Of a stretch of DNA of 35,387 bases, positions 1 through 9,452 are shown piece after piece (the first letter of the stretch is position 1; every line of letters starts with the position of its first letter). The notes beneath the pieces are model-generated. The model was not told the origin of the DNA, did not search any database, and worked only from the letters and a program-made list of their open reading frames with translations. The position numbers were made by a program, and so were the translations under genes. The stretch comes from Phycisphaerales bacterium. Lineage in GTDB: Bacteria > Planctomycetota > Phycisphaerae > UBA1845 > Fen-1342. Location: assembly GCA_022839625.1 (NCBI GenBank), contig JALHJL010000043.1, forward strand, positions 1 through 35,387, written 5' to 3'.

Positions 1-172
1 GGTCGGACCGCGGGGCGGTGACGCAGGCCGTGCTGATGAGCATCTACCGCACGCTGCATCTCCGCGGCCACGACCCGCTGCGGACCCTCGCGGAGGCCCT
101 GCGAACGTACCCTGCAAACCGGCCACCTCCCGCCACTACCCGCCCCAGCCATTGCCGGCGGGCGAACTGTTA
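1..172 (+). pseudogene. 3' remnant of an IS66-type transposase, frameshifted
   Basis: The frame starting at base 3 reads a peptide ending in RTLHLRGHDPLRTLAEALRTY, which resembles the C-terminal end of IS66-family transposases as I know them from planctomycete genomes. After the codon for the final Tyr (108-110) the expected continuation LQTGHLPPLPAPAIAGG is in the next frame, from base 112. One extra C near 111 therefore breaks the frame. No stop follows where the family usually ends. The rest of the element lies to the left of the window. It converges on, and just reaches, the end of the secretin gene at 175. The family call rests on memory of the motif, not on a search. Confidence 0.55.
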
Positions 173-174
173 CT

Positions 175-3100
175 CTATACGCCGGTCCTGGAGAACGTCG
201 GGAAGGCCTCGTCTTCGGCCTCTTTCTGGATGATGATCTTGGCCTTGACCAGTATGAGCAGGGTGCGCGTGTCCTTGACGGTGGTCTGGTTGGTGAAAGC
301 CCGCTTCAGCACGGGGATCTTGCTCAGGATCGGCACGCCGGCCTCCACTTCGACCTCACCGACCTGCTTGAGCCCGCCCAGGAGCACGGTGCCGCCGTCG
401 GGGATCGACACCATCGTGGACAGGGTCGCGAAGCTCTCGGTGGGTAGCATGATGAAGGCCCCCGGCGAATTGCCGCTGGCCCGCTGCGTCTCGAAACGCT
501 CGAGGACGGGTTCGTCACGCTGTTGCAGGTCGATTTCCAGCGTGATGTAGCGCCGGTCCGCACTGATCGTGCCCTGCACCCACATCCCCACGCCGCTGGC
601 CGCGATGTTCGTAACCGGCTGGAAGCCGACGGCCCCTTCCGCCAGCCGCGCTTCGAGCGTCGCCACGTAGGTGCGCGTCTTGCCGATGTCGATACGCGAC
701 GAAGACCCGTTGAAGATCACCAGCCGCGGGGCCTGCACGATGCTGGAACGCCCGTTGGCCTGCGTGGCCCGAATGAGGAAGTCCACCTGGAGATTGTCCA
801 GGAACGACCCGGCGATATTGAGCGCCGGCGTCAAGCCCGCCTGTGAGCCGAACGAGCCCGGAACGCCCGTGCTCACCGCCGGCTGGACGAGCGACAATGA
901 GCTTTGCTGCATGGTGATGGGCGTGAAGCGGCTCGACTCTGGGATGATGCCTCCGGCGGAGGGCACGAGCCCCGCCTGGGCATATGGCTGCTGGGGTACC
1001 TGGCCGACCGTCAGCGGCGTTCCGAACGCCGGAACGGCGGGCAGTACGCCGATCTGGGAGTACTGCCGCGGGATGAGCACGATCGCGCCCGTGGCCGGGT
1101 CGATGATCGCGCCTTGCGTCCCCTGCGCCTGGTCGTAGCCGGCAGTGCCCGAGTTGAACACGAAGTCGAGGTCGACGCCGAACTCCTCGAGGAAGTTCGA
1201 CGTGACGCTCAGGAAGCGCGATTCGACGCTGATTTGCAGGGCGCGGGTCTCGCGCAACTGCGTCAGCAGGTCCGTGACCTGACGGTGAGCGTCCGACGTG
1301 TTGTACACGATCAACTGGCCGTTCAGCTCTCGGATGGATGCGTCACCGCCGGCCTCGCGCCAGGAATCCGGCTCAACGGTCTCACGGATGATCTCCAGGA
1401 TCTGCTCGACGAGCTGGTCTCGGCCCTGCTCTCCGAACTGGTCGCCCCGCGCCTGTTGCTGCTGCTGCCCTTGCCCCTGGCCGAACATGCCACCGCCCGC
1501 GCCGCCGCCACCCCCGCCGCCACCCCCCGCGCCCGTCTGCTGTCCCAGACCCTGGGACACGTTGAATGCGCCCTGACGGCCGGCCCGCGGCAGGTTGACC
1601 AGCAGGTCACGGATGTCATAGACCAGCGGCAGCATGTCGCGGTCCAGCTTCGCCTTGGTCGCGATGCGCAGGACCCCTTCGTCCGCGACGAAGGACAGAT
1701 CGGTCTCGCCGCCGACCTGCAACAGCACTTCCTTGAGCACCTTGCGAAAACTGACGTTGCTCAACTGGATCGTGACCGGCGTGTCGCGCTCGACCAGCGC
1801 GGTGTCGGACAGGTCGGTCCAGTCGGGCTGGATGTTCGCTTTGGTCATCTCCTGCAAGAACTGGATGACCGTTTCGAAGGCCGTTTCGTCGAAGCGGACT
1901 TCCGGCAGCGTGGTATCCAGCAGGCGGTTCAGCTCCACGTCGCCGATGTCGCGCCCCGTCCCCACGCCCGCCTTGCTGCGCTGGGCCGTCAGCTCCAGCC
2001 AGTTGCGCGGGTACATCACCTCCACGTCCCACGGAATCAAGGCCTCGTCCGCGTTCTGCAACGCCCGGCGGCGCTGCACGTCCACGTCGTGCTGCCACTG
2101 GCCCTGCTCGCTGAAAGACTCCAGATCCTCCGCCCAGTTGAGCTGATAGCGCGCTTCCGCGTTCGACGGGTCGATCCGCAGAACCTCCCGCAGCACTTCG
2201 GCCGCCTCGGCGAAACGCCGCTCGCGGCGCAACTGCTCGACCGAGTTGAAGAGCTGAACAATCTTCTCCTTCTTCTGCTGTTCGATCTGCTGCTTGCGGC
2301 GCTCGATCTGGTCGCGAATCTCCTGCCGCTGCCGGTCCGCCGTCACGCGGGCGTGTTCATCCGCCGCCTGCTCCAGTTCCTGTTCCAACTGCGCGACCAT
2401 CGCCCGGGCGGCCTGGTACTTGGAGACCGGCTCGGCGTAGTGCGCCGCGGCCTCGATCGATTGCAGGGCGGTGGCCGCCTTCTGACGGGCCGCGACGAAA
2501 TCCCTGTTGGCGATGTCCGCCTGCGCCCCGGCCGCCAGCGATTCCGCGATCGCCACGGCGCGCTGCCACAGCAACTCGTCGCGCATCCGCAGCTCGTCTG
2601 TGGGCGTCAACCGCCGGGGCATCATCGCGGGCTCGGGCTCGGGCACCCCCTCGACCGCCTGTTCCCCCGGCTCGGCCGGCGGCGGTACCGGCCCCTCCGG
2701 CATCGGCTCGGCCGGCGCCGGCTCAACGACCGGAGTGCCCTCCACCGGGCTCGTGGGCCGCGCTGCTTCCGCCAGCCTCCGCTTCTCCGCAATCCGCTCG
2801 CACTGGGCCGCGGCATACAACCGGGCCTCCGCCGCGGCGAATCGATTCGTTTGGACTGCGTGGTAGTTCTGTTCGGCGGCGTCCCAGTCGCCGGCGTCAA
2901 ATGCCGCATCTCCGTCGGCCAGGTCCTGCGCGGCGCGCGCGCTGGCGTTGACCGCTTCGGGCAGCAGCTCCAACAGCTCGTCCAGCTTCGCGACCTCCGC
3001 CGCGGTGAGCTCCTCCCGGTTGACCTTCAGCAGCGCCTCCTGCGCGGCCTTGTACTCCTGTTTTTCATACAGGCTCGCTGCGGTTTGCAGTTGCTCGTTC

Positions 3101-3177
3101 TGGCCGACCGCAACGGAGGTCAACGCCAAGGCACCCAGCAACGCTACCCCGCTCCAGGCTCGCACCACCGATAGCAT
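175..3177 (-). CDS. TPR/secretin-domain outer membrane protein (type II/III secretion or pilus secretin-like)
   Basis: This 1000-residue protein has a signal peptide (about 1-25). A helical TPR-like region (27-140) and a Pro/Glu-rich linker (142-190) follow. A second helical region runs to about 350, with a Lys/Gln/Glu-rich coiled coil at 260-310 and a TPR at 308-345. A small N0/STN-like domain spans about 415-535. A Gly/Gln-rich loop (548-580) contains nine consecutive glycines. An N1-like domain lies at about 585-645 and the secretin barrel domain from about 645 to the end. The barrel carries the family signature VSIPDGGTVLLGGL near 923-936 and the ending PILSKIPVLKRAF. Secretins form multimeric outer-membrane gates. 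The ATG at 3177 was chosen because GAAGGAGG precedes it and the signal peptide begins there. No other secretion or pilus gene is adjacent, so the exported substrate is unknown. Confidence 0.9.
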   Translation of the reverse strand: MLSVVRAWSGVALLGALALTSVAVGQNEQLQTAASLYEKQEYKAAQEALLKVNREELTAAEVAKLDELLELLPEAVNASARAAQDLADGDAAFDAGDWDAAEQNYHAVQTNRFAAAEARLYAAAQCERIAEKRRLAEAARPTSPVEGTPVVEPAPAEPMPEGPVPPPAEPGEQAVEGVPEPEPAMMPRRLTPTDELRMRDELLWQRAVAIAESLAAGAQADIANRDFVAARQKAATALQSIEAAAHYAEPVSKYQAARAMVAQLEQELEQAADEHARVTADRQRQEIRDQIERRKQQIEQQKKEKIVQLFNSVEQLRRERRFAEAAEVLREVLRIDPSNAEARYQLNWAEDLESFSEQGQWQHDVDVQRRRALQNADEALIPWDVEVMYPRNWLELTAQRSKAGVGTGRDIGDVELNRLLDTTLPEVRFDETAFETVIQFLQEMTKANIQPDWTDLSDTALVERDTPVTIQLSNVSFRKVLKEVLLQVGGETDLSFVADEGVLRIATKAKLDRDMLPLVYDIRDLLVNLPRAGRQGAFNVSQGLGQQTGAGGGGGGGGGAGGGMFGQGQGQQQQQARGDQFGEQGRDQLVEQILEIIRETVEPDSWREAGGDASIRELNGQLIVYNTSDAHRQVTDLLTQLRETRALQISVESRFLSVTSNFLEEFGVDLDFVFNSGTAGYDQAQGTQGAIIDPATGAIVLIPRQYSQIGVLPAVPAFGTPLTVGQVPQQPYAQAGLVPSAGGIIPESSRFTPITMQQSSLSLVQPAVSTGVPGSFGSQAGLTPALNIAGSFLDNLQVDFLIRATQANGRSSIVQAPRLVIFNGSSSRIDIGKTRTYVATLEARLAEGAVGFQPVTNIAASGVGMWVQGTISADRRYITLEIDLQQRDEPVLERFETQRASGNSPGAFIMLPTESFATLSTMVSIPDGGTVLLGGLKQVGEVEVEAGVPILSKIPVLKRAFTNQTTVKDTRTLLILVKAKIIIQKEAEDEAFPTFSRTGV

Positions 3178-3503
3178 CCGGACCTCCTTCGATCTCGGCA
3201 CGCCGGGCCTGCTAACCGACGTCGGCACACCCGCCACGATGATGCGGGCTCTGCCGCTTCGCCCGGCCATCCACGCTTGCCGACCTACATACGGCCACGG
3301 CCGGGATGGATGTATCAATCTCGCCAGGGCTGCTGACCACTGGCATACGCGCGGCAGTGTAGCCCCCTGCCCAAACCGACGCAACCGCGATTTGCGGCCT
3401 CCGCCGGACGCGTTTCCATTGCTCGCCGACCGGGTGCCCCGCTGGCGGACGGAGACGGATTGTCGCCGCCCCGCACTCCTGCACCGCGGCCTATCATACC
3501 GGT
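3178..3503. other. Divergent intergenic region between secretin and Cu-ATPase genes
   Basis: This 326-base gap should hold both promoters. The only clear signal is the strong ribosome binding site GAAGGAGG just before the secretin start, on the minus strand. A TATCAT lies 7 bases before the ATPase start, but it has no convincing -35 partner at normal spacing. I see no operator, RNA gene or copper-regulator box that I could name. Confidence 0.5.
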
Positions 3504-5696
3504 ATGCCGACGCCGACCCCGCCAGAGCCTCAGGTCGAACTCGAGTTGGGCGGACTGCACTGCGCAAGCTGCGTCGCCACCGTCGAGCGCGCCTTGCGGC
3601 GCATCCCCGGCGTCGCCTCCGCGAGCGTGAACCTGGCCACGGAGCGCGCTTCGATCTCGCTGGCAAAGGGAGGCGACACCCCACCCGTGGCGACTCTTGT
3701 GGCAGCGGTGAGAAGCGCCGGCTACGAGGCCCGACCGGCATCCGGTCGGCCGGGCCGCCGCGCCGCGGCAGCCGAACGCGCGACTCGCCTGCGCCGCGAG
3801 CGCATCCGCCTGTTGCTGGCCGGTCTGCTGGGCGCGCCGGTCATGATCTGGCACCTGCTCGGCCCGGCGTCGCATGGGGTCGCGTCGTGGGCCTCGCAGG
3901 GCATATTGACCATCCTGGTCCTGATTATCGCGGCCGGTCCGATGATGCTGGGCGCGCTGCGAGCGGTCGCTGCCCGGTCGGCCAACATGGACCTGTTGGT
4001 GACGCTGGGCGTCCTGACCGCGGTCGGCAGCAGCGTCGTCGGCGTCGCGACCGACACCCACGAGCTGCTGCTCTTCGACGCCGCGATCATGATCGTGCTC
4101 TTCGTTGCGCTCGGAAAGCACCTGGAGGTCCATGCCCGGGGGCGGGCGTCCGCTGCTTTGGAAGCCCTCGCGTCGCGCCTGCCGCGCACCGCGCTGCGCG
4201 TTATCGACGACCGAACCGACACCATCGGCATTGAGGACGTGCGGCCCGGCGACCGCCTGCGTGTCCCGCCGCACACGGTCGTGCCCGTGGACGGCCTGGT
4301 CGTCGAGGGCCACGCGTCGTTCAACGAAGCCATGCTGACCGGCGAGGCGCTGCCGGTCGAACACGGCCAGGGCGACACCGTCCTTGGCGGCACGGAGGTG
4401 ACCGATGGCTGCGTGGACATCCGGGCCACGACGACCGGCGACGCCAGCACGGCGGCGCGCCTCGCGCGCCTCGTGGCGGAAGCGCAGGCCAACAAGCCGC
4501 CCTGGCAACGTTTCGCCGATCGGGCCGCAGGCGTCTTCGTGCCGGTCGTGATCCTGCTCGCCGTCGGCACCTTCGTTGGTTGGCGGGCACTGGCGGGGGC
4601 GGAGACGTTCTGGGCCCTCCAGCGGGCGATCGCGGTTCTCGTCGTGGCTTGTCCTTGTGCGCTCGGGCTGGCCATCCCGACGGCCGCGCTCGTGGGAACG
4701 ACGCGGGCCGCCGAACGCGGCATTCTCGTGCGCGACGCGACCGCCCTCGAAGCGGCGGGGCAAGTACGTGAGGTCCTCCTGGACAAGACCGGCACGCTGA
4801 CCCTTGGGCGACCGGCGCTCGCACGGGTCTGGGTGCCGGAGGGAGGCGATGAGCTGACGGCGTTGCAGTCGGCGGCCGCGCTGGAGCAACTCGGAACCCA
4901 TCCATTGGCGCGGGCGCTCGTGCAGGCCGCACAGGAGCGGCGGCTCGTACTGCCCGCGCCGGCGAACATTCGCTCGCGGCCCGGCCGCGGCCTCGCCGGT
5001 GAGGTGGGGGGACACCGGGTGCTGGTGGGCAGCGCTGCGTGGCTACGCGAGAACGGTGTGGAACCCGGCCCGTGCGAGGAGCAGGCCGTGGGCTGGTCTG
5101 CCGCGGGGATGGGCGTTGTGTGGGTGGCCCTCGACGGCCGTGTCGCGGCGCTGCTGGGGCTCTCCGATTTGCTGCATCCAGAATCTGCTGCGGCGGTCCA
5201 GGCGCTTCGTGGACTGGGCGTGCGCGTCCGGATTCTCTCGGGTGACCGCCGGGCCGTGGTCAGCCACGTTGCGGCCGAGCTCGGGATCGACGACTACGAG
5301 GCCGAACTGGTGCCCGAGCAGAAACTGGAGCGCGTCCGCGAGCTCGTGCGTCAGAACCGGCGCGTGGCGATGGTCGGCGACGGCATCAACGACGCGCTGG
5401 CGCTGGCCGCGGCCGACGTCGGCATCGCGATTGGGACCGGGGCCGACGTTGCCCGTGAGGCGGCCGACATCTGCCTGGTCGGTCACTCGCCCCGCCTGAT
5501 CGCCGACGCCGTCCGCGTCTCGCGCGCCAGCGCGCGGATCATGAAGCAGAACCTGTTCTGGGCCGTGGCCTACAACCTGGTCATGTTGCCGGTCGCGATA
5601 TTCGCCCCGCTTCCACCCGCCTGGGCGACCGCCGCAATGATGTGCAGCTCGCTGACCGTCGTTGGGAATGCGCTGCGTCTCCGGCGCGCCGTGTGA
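3504..5696 (+). CDS. copA: Cu(I)-translocating P1B-type ATPase
   Basis: This 730-residue inner-membrane pump exports Cu(I) from the cytoplasm using ATP. One N-terminal heavy-metal domain has the CASC metal site at 20-23. The actuator motif TGEALP is at 279-284. The transmembrane metal site CPC is at 383-385, the phosphorylated Asp of DKTGT at 427, the nucleotide-domain His-Pro pair at 466-467 and the hinge GDGIND at 625-630. Tyr-Asn at 690-691 and the Met/Ser cluster at 712-716 match the Cu(I) subgroup rather than the Zn or Co pumps. The length is normal for a pump with one metal-binding domain. No copper chaperone or CueR/CsoR-type regulator is next to it, so its control is not visible here. 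It ends 49 bases from the convergent ccsA. Confidence 0.95.
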   Translation: MPTPTPPEPQVELELGGLHCASCVATVERALRRIPGVASASVNLATERASISLAKGGDTPPVATLVAAVRSAGYEARPASGRPGRRAAAAERATRLRRERIRLLLAGLLGAPVMIWHLLGPASHGVASWASQGILTILVLIIAAGPMMLGALRAVAARSANMDLLVTLGVLTAVGSSVVGVATDTHELLLFDAAIMIVLFVALGKHLEVHARGRASAALEALASRLPRTALRVIDDRTDTIGIEDVRPGDRLRVPPHTVVPVDGLVVEGHASFNEAMLTGEALPVEHGQGDTVLGGTEVTDGCVDIRATTTGDASTAARLARLVAEAQANKPPWQRFADRAAGVFVPVVILLAVGTFVGWRALAGAETFWALQRAIAVLVVACPCALGLAIPTAALVGTTRAAERGILVRDATALEAAGQVREVLLDKTGTLTLGRPALARVWVPEGGDELTALQSAAALEQLGTHPLARALVQAAQERRLVLPAPANIRSRPGRGLAGEVGGHRVLVGSAAWLRENGVEPGPCEEQAVGWSAAGMGVVWVALDGRVAALLGLSDLLHPESAAAVQALRGLGVRVRILSGDRRAVVSHVAAELGIDDYEAELVPEQKLERVRELVRQNRRVAMVGDGINDALALAAADVGIAIGTGADVAREAADICLVGHSPRLIADAVRVSRASARIMKQNLFWAVAYNLVMLPVAIFAPLPPAWATAAMMCSSLTVVGNALRLRRAV

Positions 5697-5745
5697 GCGC
5701 GCCGCAGCACGAGCGCCCGGCCGCCGCGCGCGACGCAGCGGCCCG

Positions 5746-7788
5746 TCAGGCGTAGCTGTGCAGGCCGACGATGTAGAAATTCACGACCCACCAGTTGAAG
5801 GCCATCATTCCACACCCGGCGAGGGACAACCACGCCGTCCAGAGTCCCTTGTTGCGCACCCTCAACCGCAGGTGAATGAGGATCGCGTAGACGAGCCAAG
5901 TGTTCAGGGCGAACACTTCCTTCGGGTCCCAGCCCCACGGGCGACCCCACGAGTAGTCCGCCCACACCGCACCCAGGATGATCCCCACGAACAGCAGCAC
6001 GAACATCATGTTCAGCATGATCAGGTGGCTCCAGTCGAGCCGCTGGAGCCACGGCGGTATGTCCGCCGCCTGTCCCTCGTCGCCCGGCAGGGCGCCGGCC
6101 AGCACGGGACGCTCGCGCAGCGCGGCCGTGGCGGGCAGCGGAGTGAACGCGCTGCCGATCAGCGCGGGCACGGCCGGCGGGCGTCCGGGCGCCGCCGGCC
6201 GCCAGCGCGAGGCGTAATAACCGATCAGGTATACGACGGCGATCACCGCGGCGAGGAAGATGAGGGCGTACGAGGCGATGATCAGCGTCGTGTGCAGCCG
6301 CAGCATGAGGTCGTCGAGGATGCCCATCATCGAGGTGAGCTCGCCGGGCAGGACCTGGTTGGCCAGCAGCAGCGCGAAGAAGCCGGTGACGTGGGCCGCG
6401 AGCAGGAAGATCCGCGCGCGGTAGACGAGCTCGACCAGAAGTGCCAGCGCAATCCCGATCCAGGCCGACGCGGTGATGGCCTCGAACATGTTGGCGACGG
6501 GGATTCGGCCGAGGATATACCAGCGCAGACCGATGCCGTACGCGTGCAGCCCAAGCGCGCCGCAGAGCAGCAGCAGCGCGACGAGCCAGGGGGTCCGCCA
6601 GCGCGTGAGCAGCGCCCAAGCACCGATCAGCACGCCCAGGAAGTAGATCCAGTAGCCCCAGGTAAACTTGCCCCAGGCATAGTAGCGGGCCTCGGCGACG
6701 CGCTGCGCGTGGCCCGGGTAGCCTCCGGCCGGTGCCATGGTCGGCAAGACCTCGGCCAGGCGGCCGAGACGCTCCTGCACGCCGCCCGCGTCGCCGGCCA
6801 GCCACGCTCTCCGCAAGCCCTCCCATGTCCCGACCACGATCGCCGCCTGCTCCGGGGCGATGCCGGCGACCGGGACGCCAAAGCGCGCGCGGATTTCCTC
6901 CGGCGACAAAGCCTGAATCTCGGGCGCCAGCAGCGCGGCATTCGGCGCCAGCGCGTCGGGCGTATGCCAGGCGGCCCGGGCGTCGTCGCCCGGCTGCGGC
7001 ACGATGCGAAGCAACTGGGGCAGGGCCAGGGCGATGGTCTGCGCGTTGCGGACCCGCCCGATCGACCGGCCCATGTCGAACCGGGGCTCCAGGTCACGCA
7101 GGCGCGTCAGTACCGTTGGGTCCACGAGTTCGTGCGGCGTCATGTAGCCGCGGTCCTGAATCCGCTGGCGGTCCTTCTCCGGCAGGTGGGTGCTGAGATG
7201 GATGCGCAGCCCCCGGTCGCGGATCTTCACGGCGGGCGAATCAAGGTATGCCTCGCCGTTGAACAGCCAGTCGAACAGGGACGCGAGCGGCGACAGCCCG
7301 GGCAGGTGCTCGTGTCCGTACATGGCCGCCATCGATTCGCGGGCGAACGACTCGAGCGTCTTGTAGCGGCCGGCATCCTGCACCACGATCAGGCGGGCCT
7401 GCTGCCAGTTCACGGTGCGGTCGAGCTCGAGCGCGTTGGCGGACGCGCCGAAAGGCACCGGTTTGGCGGGTGCCGCAACCGTCGAGGCAAGTACCAGCAC
7501 AAGCAGCGCGGCGAACGCGGCACGGGCCTTCGACGCGAGGAGCGCCGTGAGGGTGGTTCCCGAGCGTGGTTCGGTCTCTACCGCCCGGCCCCAGTTCCAC
7601 CCTGTCCTCAGGGGGCTGCGGGCAGTCCGCCGCGGAACTCCTCGTGGACCGCTCACCCGTAGCGTCGGACCTCCGTGTCCGACGTTCTTCGAGCCGCATG
7701 GAATCCTCGCCGGACACGGAGGTCCGGCGCTACACGTCTGCGGCGGATTGCTAGGCTTGTGCGTCGGCGGTCGCCAGGGACGGCGCAT
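5746..7788 (-). CDS. ccsA: Cytochrome c biogenesis protein CcsA/ResC (system II haem lyase subunit)
   Basis: The C-terminal half is a multi-pass CcsA domain with the tryptophan-rich haem-handling motif WADYSWGRPWGWDPKE close to the end. With ResB it delivers haem across the membrane and attaches it to CxxCH apocytochromes. Before the domain comes an N-terminal hydrophobic segment and about 250 extracytoplasmic residues that begin with a DAGRYKTLESFA-type stretch. The start is uncertain. ATG at 7788 has a fair GAGAGGT site but lies inside the end of resB. The next 40-odd codons read through repeat copy A. GTG at 7656 is an alternative, with GGAGGT supplied by the repeat. The natural hydrophobic N-terminus begins only near 7540. 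Total length from 7788 is 680 residues. Confidence 0.9.
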   Translation of the reverse strand: MRRPWRPPTHKPSNPPQTCSAGPPCPARIPCGSKNVGHGGPTLRVSGPRGVPRRTARSPLRTGWNWGRAVETEPRSGTTLTALLASKARAAFAALLVLVLASTVAAPAKPVPFGASANALELDRTVNWQQARLIVVQDAGRYKTLESFARESMAAMYGHEHLPGLSPLASLFDWLFNGEAYLDSPAVKIRDRGLRIHLSTHLPEKDRQRIQDRGYMTPHELVDPTVLTRLRDLEPRFDMGRSIGRVRNAQTIALALPQLLRIVPQPGDDARAAWHTPDALAPNAALLAPEIQALSPEEIRARFGVPVAGIAPEQAAIVVGTWEGLRRAWLAGDAGGVQERLGRLAEVLPTMAPAGGYPGHAQRVAEARYYAWGKFTWGYWIYFLGVLIGAWALLTRWRTPWLVALLLLCGALGLHAYGIGLRWYILGRIPVANMFEAITASAWIGIALALLVELVYRARIFLLAAHVTGFFALLLANQVLPGELTSMMGILDDLMLRLHTTLIIASYALIFLAAVIAVVYLIGYYASRWRPAAPGRPPAVPALIGSAFTPLPATAALRERPVLAGALPGDEGQAADIPPWLQRLDWSHLIMLNMMFVLLFVGIILGAVWADYSWGRPWGWDPKEVFALNTWLVYAILIHLRLRVRNKGLWTAWLSLAGCGMMAFNWWVVNFYIVGLHSYA
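7622..7754. repeat. Palindromic MITE-like repeat, copy A (between resB and ccsA)
   Basis: This is a palindromic element of about 133 bases. The left half contains GTAGCGTCGGACCTCCGTGT and the right half its inverted counterpart, ACACGGAGGTCCGGCGCTAC. The ends are GCAGTCCGCCGCGGA on the left and, inverted on the right, GCAATCCGCCGCAGA. A second copy in the same orientation lies at 9453-9608. The right end contains CTAG, and the TAG of resB (minus strand) comes from it. No protein is encoded, so if mobile it would need a transposase in trans. Confidence 0.85.
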
Positions 7789-9415
7789 GGTTGACCTCTC
7801 GTGGTGGTGGCTCGCCCGTAGCTCGGCCCGCTGCGCGCCGGCGCCGCAGGATCAACGGCTTCACGTAGAAAGCGTACAACGTGCCCACGGTGATGAGAAT
7901 GCAGCCGAGCGTCATCGGCCAGATTCCGTGGCGGTTGCCGACGCCGAGGATCGTCCAGCTCCAATGGTCGCTGGCGGCCCCGCTTTGGAACAACGTGTAC
8001 TCCCCGACGTTGTACGTCTGGTTGGTGTAGACGGCGGCGGCGACCGGGGCTGCGGCATCGGGCACCAACGCGAGGAAATCGCTGCGCCACGATTCAGCGC
8101 TCTGTCGCCCAGGGAACAACGTTACAGAGAGCTTGCCGCCCGCCAGCGTGGCCCCGAGGTCGCGCTCGTAACGGCTGTAGAGAAGCTCCCACACGTCGGG
8201 GGAGTTGGGCGGGCGCACGCGGATGGGCACCGCCTCGATGTGCGGGTACTGACTGAACGGACACCACTGCGTCTCAGTCCAGCCGGCCAGATCGCCCCGG
8301 CCGATGAACTTCAGCCGAATCGCCGACGGTCCGCGCCCCATCCCCGGCCGGCGCAGCTCCAGCGGCTGCACGCGCGGCACGAGGTGCACCTTCGTCGCGT
8401 CCACCGACGATAGCTCGCTCTCCGCCAGCCGCCGGCCGTCCGGCCCGTACGCGTCGAACCCCGTCTCGCTCGTATATGGCAGGTAGCCGGTGACCTCCAC
8501 CTCGAACGGCAGCTCGGGGATCCGCGGCCGGATCGGCAGCCGCCAGTGCTCGAACCAGCCCGTCGGGACGCGCAGCCCGGCGACCGTGAGGAAGGGGGCG
8601 ACGCGCTTGGTTGGCACATCGGCGCCGCGCACGTCCCGCACTGCGTAACCCTCATCCAGGTAGCGCTCCCGGTGCCACGGCAGCTCCGGCAGCGCGACAA
8701 AACGCTGCGCGCCTTGCGGATCGCTCAGCTTGCGGTAGTACAACGCCGCCAATTCCTGGTCATAGAACCGGTCGGTCGGCGTAAATGTCCGCAACTGCGC
8801 CGCCAGACCGTCGTGCACCTGGACACGGTTCGGACCGGCCGCGGAAAGCGTGATCTCTCGCGCGGGTTCGGCGGCGACCTGGACCTCAAGCCTGGCCTCG
8901 CCGACCGGGTTCATGTCCGCCGTGCGCGTCTCTACCACTTCTATCCGCACGGGCTGCCTTCCGTCCGCCGTCAGGCCCTGCCAGGCTTGGCCGCGATCGG
9001 CGAGGAACATGCCGAGCGTGCGAGGAACTCCATCCCGCAGCCCGATGACCTCGATGCGCGGCGAGAACAGCGGGACGTCGCCCTCGACCTTGCGGCCGAA
9101 ATAGGCCACGGCCCCGCCGACGAGGAGCAGCAAACCGACGTGGACGATGATGGCGCCCGCGCCGAGTGCGTCCCAGCGGCAACGCACGAGCGTCGCCAGG
9201 GCCAGCGAGAGGCTGAACAGCACACACAGCCCGGCGAACAGCCAGTGCTGGAAGACCTGCATCTCGGTCATCTCGATCGCCCCGCGCACCTGCGGCAGGG
9301 CCGAAACAACCGACGCGTACACGAGAATAATGGATAGGAGCGCGACGCCGAGCCACACGCTGGACAGACGGTACAACAGCTTGCGCCCGGTTCCGCTGGT
9401 TCCTGCGTTGTTCAC
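7751..9415 (-). CDS. resB: Cytochrome c biogenesis protein ResB (Ccs1/CcsB)
   Basis: This 554-residue membrane protein is the ResB half of the system II cytochrome c assembly complex. Three hydrophobic segments near the N-terminus (first SSVWLGVALLSIILVYASVV) are followed by a large extracytoplasmic domain, with one more membrane segment near the C-terminus. I chose GTG at 9415. It has GGAG nine bases upstream and directly precedes the conserved start of the protein. An upstream ATG at 9571 would add 52 residues translated from repeat copy B. The gene lies just upstream of ccsA on the same strand, the usual partnership. Its stop codon falls in the terminal CTAG of repeat copy A. Confidence 0.88.
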   Translation of the reverse strand: MNNAGTSGTGRKLLYRLSSVWLGVALLSIILVYASVVSALPQVRGAIEMTEMQVFQHWLFAGLCVLFSLSLALATLVRCRWDALGAGAIIVHVGLLLLVGGAVAYFGRKVEGDVPLFSPRIEVIGLRDGVPRTLGMFLADRGQAWQGLTADGRQPVRIEVVETRTADMNPVGEARLEVQVAAEPAREITLSAAGPNRVQVHDGLAAQLRTFTPTDRFYDQELAALYYRKLSDPQGAQRFVALPELPWHRERYLDEGYAVRDVRGADVPTKRVAPFLTVAGLRVPTGWFEHWRLPIRPRIPELPFEVEVTGYLPYTSETGFDAYGPDGRRLAESELSSVDATKVHLVPRVQPLELRRPGMGRGPSAIRLKFIGRGDLAGWTETQWCPFSQYPHIEAVPIRVRPPNSPDVWELLYSRYERDLGATLAGGKLSVTLFPGRQSAESWRSDFLALVPDAAAPVAAAVYTNQTYNVGEYTLFQSGAASDHWSWTILGVGNRHGIWPMTLGCILITVGTLYAFYVKPLILRRRRAAGRATGEPPPREVNHAPSLATADAQA

Positions 9416-9452
9416 CGGTCTGATCTCCGTGTCCCTCGCTGCGGCCCACCGA

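Noticed and set aside
904..3174. Open frame of 756 codons on the plus strand opposite the secretin gene
   Set aside because: It is the antisense shadow of a real gene in GC-rich DNA: Arg/Leu/His-rich composition, no family resemblance, no ribosome binding site.
3492..3503. TATCAT just before the Cu-ATPase start as a -10 box of a leaderless transcript
   Set aside because: No -35 at acceptable spacing (nearest TTGTCG is 26 bases away), so it is too weak to list as a promoter.
5662..7662. Open frame of 666 codons on the plus strand opposite ccsA
   Set aside because: Composition is Arg/Gln/His-rich and matches no family. The minus strand codes for a clear CcsA.
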